NCBI GenBank assembly: GCA_036397635.1
Contig: DASWIP010000085.1
Coordinates: 1 to 47,967, forward strand
Direction: 5' to 3'
DNA length: 47,967 nucleotides
Source: DASWIP01 sp036397635
GTDB lineage: Bacteria > Actinomycetota > AC-67
Shown: piece after piece, positions 24,177 to 32,206 of the stretch
Layout: every line of letters starts with the position of its first letter
How positions within the stretch are numbered: the stretch's first letter is position 1
Notes under the pieces: model-generated
What the model saw: the letters and a program-made list of their open reading frames with translations, nothing else
Databases searched by the model: none
What the model was told of the DNA's origin: nothing
Translations under genes and position numbers: made by a program

Positions 24177-25673
24177 TCAGATCAAGCCTTTGAGCGCCTG
24201 CCCGAGCATCTCACGGTGCTCGGCGGTACGGAAATCGTGGATGGTCTCGTCGGGCAGCGTCAGCTCCTCGATCTCGCCGCCGCGGCGGATGTACGCGCAG
24301 GGCCGGATCTCGCCGTCCGGACCGGTTTCGACGGTCATCGCGACCGCGTTGGTGTCACCGTCGTCCAGGAACGCCTCCAGCGGCAGGATGCCGTCGTCGC
24401 GTGGCTGTGGATCGAACGACACGACGCGCGCCAGGTAGGCCTGCTGGTGCCACAGCTCGGGCGCCTCCTGCGCCTCGTCGAGCAGCAATGCGACGACGCG
24501 CTCGGGCGGGACCGGCGGACGCGGCCGCTTCCACGAGCCGTAGGTCGCCGCGAGATGCTCGGCGAGCGCGCGCGCGTTGTACCGGAACCCGTGCACGGCC
24601 GCGCTGCCGCTGGGGTTCCCGTGCTTCTTCATCCCCACCGCGCCCTGGGTGATCGAGCCGGCGAAGAAGATGCCCGGGACGGTCGTCGACTCCCAGTACG
24701 GCGTCTGCGACGGCAGCCTCCCGCCGTAGAACGTCGCCACGCCCAGATCCGGCAGGTCGAGCAGCGGTGCCCGGAACCCCGTCGCCGCGATGACCTCATC
24801 GACCTCGAACCGGAACGCGCCGGGACGGGTCGTGCCCGAGCACTCGACGACGTATCCGTCCGCGTGCCGCTGGATCCGTTCGATCGCGACGTCCAGGACC
24901 AGGTGCCCGCCGCCGAGGACGTGGTCCTCCCACGGCTGCAGGTAACGCGCGCGCGCCGACGCGGTCGAGCGCGTGATCACCGAAAGGCGCGCCGGCCGCG
25001 GCGATCCGAGCACGATGCTACGAGCCCACGGTAGAAGCGCGTCGGCAAGCTCGAAGCCGGAGTTGCGCTTGCCGACGATGAAGACCCTGCGGCCGGCGTA
25101 CTCCGTGGCGCCGCGGACATCGACGTAATGCGGCACCTCCTGGATGCCTGGGATCGTGTCGGGCCGCCAAGGTTGGGTCATGCCGACCGCGATCACCAGC
25201 GCGCGGCACGAGAACATCCCGTCGGAGGTCTGCACGTCGAACCCCCCGTCCTCGCGATGTGCGGTCCCGGTCCAGACGCACCCGTAGCGTGCCGTGACGT
25301 CCTCGGCCGATGCGAACGCGGCCAGCCCGTGTTCCATCTCGGGCCGGGATGGGAAGTACGACGTGCCGTCCATCTCTTCTGCGACCAGGCTCCGGCTCGC
25401 AGGCTCAGCCGACAACAGGCTGTTCCAGTCGTGCCACTCGTACGCGCGCGCGCGGCGCTCGTGCGGCGCGTACGGCTTGGTCCAGGTGATGAGCCGCTGG
25501 AACAGGGGGAACCGCCGGAACATGCCGCCGGGCCCCTCGTCCTCGGACAGCAGGGCGTGCCGCACGCCGATGCGCTGCAGCGTCGCGGCGACCTGCAAGC
25601 CGCCGGGGCCCGTCCCGATCACCACGATCGGGTAGTCACCGGGCGGGAAGGGCCGCCCGTTCAGCTGCGCCAT
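24177..25673 (-). CDS. Flavin-containing monooxygenase-like NAD(P)/FAD oxidoreductase
   Basis: A 498-residue flavoprotein. The FAD site is VVIGTGPGGLQVAATLQ near residue 18; a second dinucleotide site is VFIVGKRNSGFELADAL in the middle. The distal motif ATGFRAP and the region VPGIFFAGSITQGAVGMKKHG fit the FMO or thioredoxin-reductase-like superfamily. The last 120 residues are not recognised and may form a separate partner-binding domain. The start overlaps the upstream cyclic-nucleotide-binding gene by 13 nt and has GAGGTGAT upstream. The substrate is unknown. Linkage to a cNMP sensor suggests that activity is controlled by nucleotide level, which is inference. Confidence 0.88.
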   Translation of the reverse strand: MAQLNGRPFPPGDYPIVVIGTGPGGLQVAATLQRIGVRHALLSEDEGPGGMFRRFPLFQRLITWTKPYAPHERRARAYEWHDWNSLLSAEPASRSLVAEEMDGTSYFPSRPEMEHGLAAFASAEDVTARYGCVWTGTAHREDGGFDVQTSDGMFSCRALVIAVGMTQPWRPDTIPGIQEVPHYVDVRGATEYAGRRVFIVGKRNSGFELADALLPWARSIVLGSPRPARLSVITRSTASARARYLQPWEDHVLGGGHLVLDVAIERIQRHADGYVVECSGTTRPGAFRFEVDEVIAATGFRAPLLDLPDLGVATFYGGRLPSQTPYWESTTVPGIFFAGSITQGAVGMKKHGNPSGSAAVHGFRYNARALAEHLAATYGSWKRPRPPVPPERVVALLLDEAQEAPELWHQQAYLARVVSFDPQPRDDGILPLEAFLDDGDTNAVAMTVETGPDGEIRPCAYIRRGGEIEELTLPDETIHDFRTAEHREMLGQALKGLI

Positions 25674-26086
25674 TCGATCACCTCGCGCATGCGACGCGCC
25701 TGAGCCCGAAGCATCCGCACGGCCACGGTCGGATGGGACAGCAGGAACGGCGCCAGCTGCTCGCCCGGCAGCGCGATGCAGCGCAGCATCGCCGAGGTGG
25801 CGGTGATGTCGGCGCTCGGTGTCTCGTCCAGCAGGATCGAGATCTCTCCGAAGAAGTCTCCCCGTCCGAGCGTGGAGACCCGGCGGTCGCCGACCTGCAC
25901 GGCGGCTTCGCCGTCGACGATCACGTAGAAGCTCCCGCCGGTCAGCCCGCGCCGCAGGATACGCCGGCCCTCCTCAAAGGTCTCCTCGTCGAAGGTGTGG
26001 GCGACCTCCTGGAGCTGCGCGGGGGAGAGGTCCGCGAACAGCGCCATCCCCGACATCACATCCACCACATCGCGTTCGCGTTGCAT
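25661..26086 (-). CDS. Stand-alone cyclic nucleotide-binding domain protein
   Basis: A 141-residue protein consisting of one cNMP-binding domain: ALFADLSPAQLQEVA, GGSFYVIVDGEAAVQ, then the phosphate-binding cassette GRGDFFGEISILLDETPSA. Residues FGEISIL and the following Ser/Ala pattern fit the family, but the usual phosphate-contacting Arg (often R-A-A or R-T/S-A) is replaced by PSA, so true ligand binding is uncertain. No DNA-binding helix-turn-helix follows, so it is not a CRP-type regulator. GAAGGGGG precedes ATG 26086. It is the first gene of the operon with the flavoprotein and CoA-binding protein. Confidence 0.88.
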   Translation of the reverse strand: MQRERDVVDVMSGMALFADLSPAQLQEVAHTFDEETFEEGRRILRRGLTGGSFYVIVDGEAAVQVGDRRVSTLGRGDFFGEISILLDETPSADITATSAMLRCIALPGEQLAPFLLSHPTVAVRMLRAQARRMREVIEWRS

Positions 26087-26174
26087 CCAGCCCCCTTCGC
26101 CTCGAACGGTCGGTCAGCCTATCGCGCCCCTCGACCAGGCAGGAACCGCGGGGCGGCGGGGCGAAGGAGCGAGC

Positions 26175-26852
26175 ATGGGATCGCACCGGGAAGACACGAG
26201 ATCTCGCGGGAAGGGGCTCGTCGCAGCGCTGCTCGTGCTGGCAGGCGCGTGGACGGCGATGCCGGCGCGCGCGCTGCCTACCGCGTCGGGCCTGTACGTC
26301 ACGATCGATGCGCCTGACACGTTCACACCGGGCGTGCCGATCACGGTGCGCGGACAACTGCTGGTCGCGTTCGGGCTGCCGATCTTGGTCGAGGTGGCCC
26401 AGGGCGTGCCCAACCAGGACGTCGAGATCACCGTCGAGGGCGCGGTCGTGGCGACGGTCGCCACCGGCAGCGACGGGGCCTACGAGGCGCAGATCACGCT
26501 GGACGCGCAGCCGCCCGAGACCAAGACGCTGCAGGCGGTCGCGTTCCGCGGGGGAGCGCTCGAGACGCGGAGCCGGACGGTGGAGACCACGATCGATCGG
26601 ATACTGATCGAGCTGTCGGTCTCGCCCTCGGCCGTGACGCTGTCCCCCGGGGGCGAGCAGCAACTACTCGCGACCGGGATGTGGGACGACGGGCGGACCG
26701 AGGATCTGACCGATCGCGTGGCGTGGACGTCTTCGGACACCGCGGTTGCCACCGTCGACGGCGGGCTCGTGCACGCGCTCGCGCCGGGCAACGCGACGGT
26801 CGCGGCGTCGTATCGCGACCAGATCGCCACGGCGAGCGTGACCATCGCCTGA
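26175..26852 (+). CDS. Secreted Ig-like (Big_2-type) protein
   Basis: A 225-residue protein with a signal peptide (about residues 10-33, ending MPARALP). The first domain has repeated beta strands around ITVRGQLLVAF and QDVEITVEGAVVATV. The second, from about 140, is a Big_2-like domain: LSVSPSAVTLSPGGEQQL, VAWTSSDTAVATVDGGLV, LAPGNATVAASY. Such domains are structural and often serve in adhesion or wall attachment. GAAGGAG lies 6 nt before ATG 26175. It is divergent from the cNMP operon, with only 88 nt between starts. Confidence 0.85.
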   Translation: MGSHREDTRSRGKGLVAALLVLAGAWTAMPARALPTASGLYVTIDAPDTFTPGVPITVRGQLLVAFGLPILVEVAQGVPNQDVEITVEGAVVATVATGSDGAYEAQITLDAQPPETKTLQAVAFRGGALETRSRTVETTIDRILIELSVSPSAVTLSPGGEQQLLATGMWDDGRTEDLTDRVAWTSSDTAVATVDGGLVHALAPGNATVAASYRDQIATASVTIA

Positions 26853-26923
26853 GGCACGCGCCGGCATCGATCGAGGCTGCGTTCGCGGCCCCTGTCGGCG
26901 GCATGGCGCAAGATGGAGCGGTG

Positions 26924-27667
26924 ATGAGGGCGGTGGCGGTTGCGGCGGTGTTGGTGCTGACCGCGTGCGCGTCCCCGTCCCCGCCGGATGGGGTCTTCGC
27001 GGTGGATACCCCTCAGCCCTCCGCCTCCGAGCAGTCTCCCCCTGCGACCCCTCCGCCGGATGCGACCCCGTCGCCGACCTCTCCGGTCCGGGTGCGAGCT
27101 GCGAGCGTGACCGGGATCGTGGACGGCGACACGATCGACGTCCGTCTGGACGGTCGCATCGAGCGCGTTCGCCTGATCGGCGTGGACACCCCCGAGCGCG
27201 GCCAGCGCTGGTCGGCCGAGGCGACGGCGTTGACGCGAGCGCGTCTCGACGGCCGCCGGGTCTGGCTCGAGTACGACGTCGAACGCCGCGACCGGTACGG
27301 ACGCCTGCTCGCGTACGTGTGGGGCGCCGAACCGGCATCGCGCGCGCGCAGCGAGGTGCGATCGAAGATGCACAACGCGACGCTGGTGTTGCAAGGCCTG
27401 GCCGTGCTGTTGACGATCCCGCCCAACGTCGCCTACGTCGAGCACCTCCGCACGTTCCAGGGTCAGGCGCGCGCGAACGAGCGGGGCATCTGGTCGGTCC
27501 GACCCGCCGGAGATTGCGACCCCTCGTACCCCGACGTGTGCATCCCACCTCCACCACCGGATCTGGACTGCGGCGACATCGAGCATCGCAACTTCCGCGT
27601 GACCGGCTCGGATCCGCACCGCTTCGACGGCAACGGCGACGGCCGGGCCTGCGAGGGCGAGGTGTGA
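26924..27667 (+). CDS. Thermonuclease-like lipoprotein with Excalibur domain
   Basis: A 247-residue exported nuclease. The N terminus ends in the lipobox LTAC near residue 14, so it should be a lipoprotein. A Pro/Ser-rich linker follows. The SNase domain spans about 50-200, with GIVDGDTIDV, IGVDTPERG and RRDRYGRLLAYVW supplying the calcium and catalytic Asp, Glu and Arg residues. The last 40 residues form an Excalibur-type calcium-binding motif (DLDCGDI, GSDPHRFDGNGDGRACE). It likely cuts nucleic acids at the cell surface for nutrition or defence. Start ATG 26924 has GGAG 5 nt upstream. Its stop lies one base from the stop of the convergent kinase gene. Confidence 0.92.
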   Translation: MRAVAVAAVLVLTACASPSPPDGVFAVDTPQPSASEQSPPATPPPDATPSPTSPVRVRAASVTGIVDGDTIDVRLDGRIERVRLIGVDTPERGQRWSAEATALTRARLDGRRVWLEYDVERRDRYGRLLAYVWGAEPASRARSEVRSKMHNATLVLQGLAVLLTIPPNVAYVEHLRTFQGQARANERGIWSVRPAGDCDPSYPDVCIPPPPPDLDCGDIEHRNFRVTGSDPHRFDGNGDGRACEGEV

Positions 27668-27668
27668 G

Positions 27669-30311
27669 CTAGGCTTCGGAGGAGGTGCGCGCGGGTTCGC
27701 GCACCGCACCCGGCAGCCAGACCCGGAACGAGGCACCACCGCCCTCGCGGTCCGTGACCCACGCGCGGCCGCCGTGCAGGGAAGCGAACCGCGCGACCAG
27801 CGACAGGCCGATCCCGACGCCGGGGGAGTGGTCGTTCCGTGGTCCTTGCTGGAACGGTTCGAAGATGCGGGCGCGGAGGTGCTCGGGAACGCCGGGGCCG
27901 GCGTCGTCGACCGCGATCAGCACGCCGTCGTCCTCGCGACGCGCTCGGATCCAGATCGGTGTGGTCACCGTCGTGTGCCGCACCGCGTTGGACAGCAGGT
28001 TCTCGATGATCCGTTCGACCTTCGGTGCATCGATCGCGGCTTCCATGGGCGCAACGTCGACGTGCACAGGACGACCGTTCGGGAAGTCGTAGGTCTCGGC
28101 AGCACGCAAAACCAGCGCTCCCAGATCGGTGGTGCGGATCACGGGCTCGACGATCCCGCGATTGAGGCGGTCCAGGTCCAGCAGATCGGCGAGCAGCCGT
28201 TCGAGCTTCTCGGCGTTGACCGCCAAACGATCAACCAGGTGTTTGCGCTCGCCCTGTGCGAGCAGCTCGCCGGAACGCTGCAGCGTGTGTGCGAAGCCCA
28301 GCACCGATGTCAGGGGTGTACGCAGCTCGTGGGACACCGCGGCGAGGAACGCGTTCTTGATCTCGTCGAGCTCTTTGAGCCTTCGGATCATCGACCGCTC
28401 GCGGGTGAGCGCGCGCGTCGACTCGAGCACCTCGGCGGCGTAGGAAGCCAGGCTGACCGCAACCGACTCGTCGATGTCGTCGAAGGCGCCGGAGGCAGGC
28501 CCAACCATCAGGATGGCTCCGGTCAGGTGACCGGCCCGCAGGACGGGCACGGCGAGGATCTCGCGGATCCGTGTGCGCCGGTGCAGCGTCGAGCCGGCAC
28601 GCGATGCGCGGATCGGCCGGTGCTCGGCGATGATCACGTCGAGGATCCCGACCGACTCCGGCGGGATCGAGATGGCTCCGTTCGGGCCGAACCACGTGGT
28701 GTCGCGTCCGGGAAGCATCGAGCACACGGCGGCGGTTTCGCAGCCGGCGACCTCGACGGCAGCCTGGGCGATCGCGGGGAGCAGCAGGTCGGGATCGCGC
28801 GATGAGGCGAGGCGCTGGGAGCTCCGCGCCAGCGCATCGAGCTGTTCGGCCCGCCGGTGGTCTCGTTCGGTCGCCCTCACGCGCTCGGTCACGTCGCGCG
28901 AGATGGTCAGGACGTGTGTCTCGCCGTCGATCTCGAGCAGCTTCGCCGATCCTTCCAGCTCGCGCCGCTCGCCGTCGGCGCGCACGATCGCGCTGTCCCA
29001 GTGCTCGCTGCCCGGCGCGCGCGTGAACAGCCGCACGAGCTGATCGGCCACGTGTTCGCGTTTCTCCGACGGGATCATCGCGGACCACGAGGGCATCGCG
29101 AGCAGTTCGTCGCGGTCGTATCCGGTAATCGAGCAGATCGCGTCGTTGGCGTAGACGACGCGCGCGTCGCGTGAGATCGAGACGCCGACGCCGAGGTCGC
29201 TTATCGCGTGCAACAGCGTCTCGTATCGGGTGGACTGCTGGCGGACCGCCTGCACGAGGTGGAGCCGCTCGACCGCGCGTGCGATCGACGCGCCGAGTTC
29301 GCGCAGCGTCTCGACCTCGTCGCGCCCGAACACCGGGCTGAACCGGCCTGCCATCACGGCGATGACGCCGTGCTGCTCGCCGGCGCGAAGGGGGGCGACG
29401 ACCGCGTACCGGCCCTCCAACGTCGGGACGGGGTGGATGCCCGGTGCATCGAGCTCCCTCGCGAGCATCGCGACCTCATCCCGGTCCAGGCCGCGCGCGG
29501 CGATCAGGTGATCGTTCATCCACACGAACCCGGTGTCGCTCCCCAGTAGCCGCAGCCCCCACTCCAGACCTTCCGCTCCGAGCACGCGCTCGTCCGTCGC
29601 CTCCACGATGCCCTCGATCGCCGCCCGCATCGGACCCTGCTCGCTGCGGCGCCACCGACGCCGCAGCCATGCGGGCGGCGCTACGGCCGCGAACATCATC
29701 GGGACGAGCAGCAGCACCGTCATCTGCGTCGCCATCCGGAACCCGAAGGCATTCGGATCGGGATGAACCGTGACCGCGGCGAGGAGCACCACGCTTAGCC
29801 CGGCGTACGCGAGGCTGAGGCCGCGGAGCCGGCGTCGTTGCACCAGCATGCGCCCGCGCGCCTCCAGCCAGAAGCGCAGCGCCGGCTCCGCCACGCACGC
29901 GCTCCACACCGCGATCACCGCGGCGATCACGGCGAACTGTACCGGCGTCCGCGGCACCGCCGACCCTGCAGGAAGGTCGGCGGCGATCGCTGCCGCGCCC
30001 GAGACGATCAAGGCGCCGGCGGCGAGCCGTCGCGTGCGCTCGGCGTAGCGGATGACCGAATGCCGGAACTGGATCAGCCCCCAGCCGGAGAGCTGGAACA
30101 CGAGGATGCTCAGTGGGACCAAAGATCTTGGATGGTCCAAGGCCGGCGCGATCCGGCCCATCACCGCGATCACACCCAGAGAGCCGATCGCAAGAGCCAG
30201 CGCAGCCCAATGGCGATCGCGATGCCGGATCCAGCCGCGCGTCGCCGCCACGGCCAGCGTCCCGAACGCGAGCGCGTTGACCCACGCCAGGACGCCGAGG
30301 GAAGCCTCCAT
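27669..30311 (-). CDS. Membrane histidine kinase with GAF-PAS-GAF sensor array
   Basis: An 880-residue hybrid-sensor kinase. The N-terminal 225 residues hold about seven hydrophobic segments, like a 7TM sensor region. A GAF domain follows (about 255-365), a PAS domain (about 375-490, VVYANDAICSITGYDRDEL), a second GAF domain (about 505-650) and the kinase core. The phospho-acceptor is His661 in AAVSHELRTPL; the ATPase part has IIENLLSNAVRHT, DDAGPGVP and GVGIGLSLVARF. No response regulator gene is next to it. The start lacks a ribosome binding site. It lies downstream of the GpgS-like pair but behind a strong hairpin, so it probably has its own promoter. Confidence 0.92.
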   Translation of the reverse strand: MEASLGVLAWVNALAFGTLAVAATRGWIRHRDRHWAALALAIGSLGVIAVMGRIAPALDHPRSLVPLSILVFQLSGWGLIQFRHSVIRYAERTRRLAAGALIVSGAAAIAADLPAGSAVPRTPVQFAVIAAVIAVWSACVAEPALRFWLEARGRMLVQRRRLRGLSLAYAGLSVVLLAAVTVHPDPNAFGFRMATQMTVLLLVPMMFAAVAPPAWLRRRWRRSEQGPMRAAIEGIVEATDERVLGAEGLEWGLRLLGSDTGFVWMNDHLIAARGLDRDEVAMLARELDAPGIHPVPTLEGRYAVVAPLRAGEQHGVIAVMAGRFSPVFGRDEVETLRELGASIARAVERLHLVQAVRQQSTRYETLLHAISDLGVGVSISRDARVVYANDAICSITGYDRDELLAMPSWSAMIPSEKREHVADQLVRLFTRAPGSEHWDSAIVRADGERRELEGSAKLLEIDGETHVLTISRDVTERVRATERDHRRAEQLDALARSSQRLASSRDPDLLLPAIAQAAVEVAGCETAAVCSMLPGRDTTWFGPNGAISIPPESVGILDVIIAEHRPIRASRAGSTLHRRTRIREILAVPVLRAGHLTGAILMVGPASGAFDDIDESVAVSLASYAAEVLESTRALTRERSMIRRLKELDEIKNAFLAAVSHELRTPLTSVLGFAHTLQRSGELLAQGERKHLVDRLAVNAEKLERLLADLLDLDRLNRGIVEPVIRTTDLGALVLRAAETYDFPNGRPVHVDVAPMEAAIDAPKVERIIENLLSNAVRHTTVTTPIWIRARREDDGVLIAVDDAGPGVPEHLRARIFEPFQQGPRNDHSPGVGIGLSLVARFASLHGGRAWVTDREGGGASFRVWLPGAVREPARTSSEA

Positions 30312-30418
30312 ACGTAGTAGTTCGGCAGAAGGGCGTTCCCAACCGGATGCTTCAGATGGATCATGTTCCTCTAGTCCTTCCGGACAGGCGGGATCGACCC
30401 GACCGGCGGCGGGACGGA

Positions 30419-30450
30419 CACAGGGCCCCGCCGAGAGGCGGGGCCCTGTG
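30419..30450 (-). terminator. 14-bp-stem hairpin after the GpgS-like gene
   Basis: Arms CACAGGGCCCCGCC and GGCGGGGCCCTGTG pair perfectly around the loop GAGA. It lies 10 nt after the stop codon of the minus-strand GpgS-like gene, upstream of the histidine kinase gene. No T run follows on that strand. Confidence 0.65.
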
Positions 30451-30460
30451 GTGGGGGGCC

Positions 30461-31309
30461 TTAGCGCGCGGCGGCGACGGCTCCGTCGCCGCCGCGCAAT
30501 GCAGCCAGGTAGGTCGGCGCCACCTCGATAGGTGGCCGGTCGATCTGCCTGGTGGCTCGCGCGTCGAGCGTGCCGCCGGCCGGCAAGAACAGCGGATGCG
30601 AGGGATAGTCCACGGTTGCCCGGATGCGGCCGGCTTCCTCTGCCCGGCGGAAGATCGCTTGCGCAACCGCCGCCGCGCGCACCGCATCGGTCTGGAGCGG
30701 GCCAGAGGGTGGGTTGTCCTCCGGCACGGCGCCGATGCCGGTCGCTCCCTCGAGCAGGAAGGTGTCCAGCAACAAACCGATCTCGGCCCCGTCACCGGTG
30801 AAGAACGGCAAACGCTCGAGCAGTCGCCGCCGACCGCCGACGGACCGTGTCACGGGCCCGGCGAGCGAGGCGAGCTCGGGGAACAGCATGCTCAGCAATG
30901 GCCGGGCGAGCAGCTCGCCGATCGCGTAGTCGCCCGCGTCGGACGGGGGCCCGAGCACCAGGCCCGTGCGCGCGTCGTCGACCAACAAGTGCGTGATCAG
31001 CTCGAGCGCCTCCGGAGGAGATCCGGTGGCATCGAGCCACACCACGATCTCCCCGGAGGTCGCGCCGAGCCCCCGCCACATCGCGTCTCCACGCCCGTCG
31101 GTCGCAGGGACCTCGGGCATGATCGCGGCCGCCGTGACCGCGTTGAGGCCTTCGAGGCCGTCGGGGGTCCCCGCGCGGGTCACCCAGACGACCTCGTCAA
31201 CAGAGGTCGCGTACGCCTCCAGCTCATCTGCGTACGCCAGGATCGCGTGACGATCGGCCTCGGCAGGGACCGTGACGATCGCGCTCACGCGTGCCGCCCG
31301 GGATCTCAC
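30461..31309 (-). CDS. Glucosyl-3-phosphoglycerate synthase-like protein, catalytic motifs degenerate
   Basis: A 282-residue protein with the GT81/GpgS layout: RGLGATSGEIVVWLDATGSP, ELLARPLLSMLFPELASLAG, GGRRRLLERLPFF and GDGAEIGLLLDTFLLEG follow GpgS in order. In active GpgS the metal and sugar-nucleotide site is a D-x-D; here it reads DAT. The later metal-binding His after the QVDLG-like strand is missing (PEDNPPSGPL). So the fold is kept and the activity is doubtful. It may be a regulatory or altered-specificity copy. The GTG start overlaps the zinc-ribbon stop by 4 nt (GTGA). A strong hairpin follows. Assignment to the family is from motif order and would need a search. Confidence 0.7.
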   Translation of the reverse strand: MRSRAARVSAIVTVPAEADRHAILAYADELEAYATSVDEVVWVTRAGTPDGLEGLNAVTAAAIMPEVPATDGRGDAMWRGLGATSGEIVVWLDATGSPPEALELITHLLVDDARTGLVLGPPSDAGDYAIGELLARPLLSMLFPELASLAGPVTRSVGGRRRLLERLPFFTGDGAEIGLLLDTFLLEGATGIGAVPEDNPPSGPLQTDAVRAAAVAQAIFRRAEEAGRIRATVDYPSHPLFLPAGGTLDARATRQIDRPPIEVAPTYLAALRGGDGAVAAAR

Positions 31310-31518
31310 GCCGGCTCCTCGCGCTCTGTCCTATGACCGCATCGCGTGCACACGAACCAGCGTCCTGCCGGATCCAGCAGCCGTTCGTAGCGTTCGCCGC
31401 AGCGCGGACACGCTTCCTCGACCGGCTGCTGCTCGGCGAACTCGATCGCATCCACGGCCGGTTCGACGGCAGGCCGACGTGGGGCGCGCGCGACGCGGAG
31501 CCTTCCCAGGAGATCCAT
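31306..31518 (-). CDS. Small zinc-ribbon protein
   Basis: A 70-residue protein with CPRCGERYERLL and FVCTRCGHRTE, two CXXC knuckles of a zinc ribbon, after an Arg/Ala-rich N terminus. It has no ribosome binding site, but CATCCT stands 8 nt before the ATG, fitting a leaderless start. It overlaps the GpgS-like gene by 4 nt and is translationally coupled to it, so the two products probably work together. The family is not recognised. Confidence 0.75.
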   Translation of the reverse strand: MDLLGRLRVARAPRRPAVEPAVDAIEFAEQQPVEEACPRCGERYERLLDPAGRWFVCTRCGHRTEREEPA

Positions 31519-31526
31519 CCCCGGAA

Positions 31527-31573
31527 AGGATGGCGGCTGGGTGTGTCGGTCGATGTTCGGAACCGTTACGGTT
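31527..31573 (-). promoter_or_regulatory. -10 box and palindromic site for the zinc-ribbon/GpgS-like operon
   Basis: CATCCT (31532-31527) lies 8 nt before the ATG. The palindrome AACCGTTACGGTT (31561-31573) is centred about 49 nt upstream of the start codon, a position typical for an activator or repressor site. A clear -35 is absent. Confidence 0.4.
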
Positions 31574-31636
31574 ACGTGACAAAGGGTGCGAGCGTGACCA
31601 CTCGAGGCGGGGCGTCCTTACCGGCCGCGGCCGGCG

Positions 31637-32206
31637 CTACCGGGTGGGGGACAGGTCGACGTAATCGGCCCGCGTGACCGCCCTGTCGACGGACTCGCCG
31701 CGCCCGTTCACCGGCGTCACCGGTTCTCCGTCGATCAAGAACATTGCCCCGATCACGCTCGGCACCTCGGTGAGGGTCCAGACGATCTGCGCCACTCGCA
31801 GGGCGAGTGTCTCGCTGGAGGCTGCCTGCTGGAATTCCCCGGACAGGTCCACCCGGGCGATGCCTTCGACGACGTTGAGGTCAAGCAGCCGGGTGGTGCT
31901 TGGGATCAGGGTCTCGATGCCACGGTCGGCCTCGCGGGTCGTGGGCCCCTGCAACAGCGTTCTCACCATCGCCTCGGGCACGGGCAGGTCCGAGGGGATC
32001 CGCCGCTGCAGGAGCACCAAGCGGCCTCGGCGCGCGAAGGCCACGCGTTGCGTGATCGAGGCATCGGCGGTGCCGGTGGGGTCCGGCCGGCGGCCGATCT
32101 CGAAGGGCAGTCCCTCCGTCGGGACGATTACCGGCCCGCTCGGCGTCGTGGCGCATGCGCTCGCCACGAACGCCAGGATCATCACCGGCCGCAGCGCGCG
32201 CATCAC
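31637..32206 (-). CDS. GerMN-domain lipoprotein, LpqB-like
   Basis: A 189-residue exported protein. The signal peptide ends in ASAC, a probable lipobox. The GerMN domain covers most of the rest (QRVAFARRGRLVLLQRRIP, VRTLLQGPTTREADRGIET, VEGIARVDLSGEF, ALRVAQIVWTLTEVPSVIGA). In actinobacteria LpqB is encoded directly after mtrAB and has GerMN domains plus a propeller; here only the GerMN part is present. It overlaps the kinase gene by 4 nt (GTGA), so it belongs to the same operon and likely modulates the sensor kinase at the membrane. Confidence 0.88.
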   Translation of the reverse strand: MMRALRPVMILAFVASACATTPSGPVIVPTEGLPFEIGRRPDPTGTADASITQRVAFARRGRLVLLQRRIPSDLPVPEAMVRTLLQGPTTREADRGIETLIPSTTRLLDLNVVEGIARVDLSGEFQQAASSETLALRVAQIVWTLTEVPSVIGAMFLIDGEPVTPVNGRGESVDRAVTRADYVDLSPTR

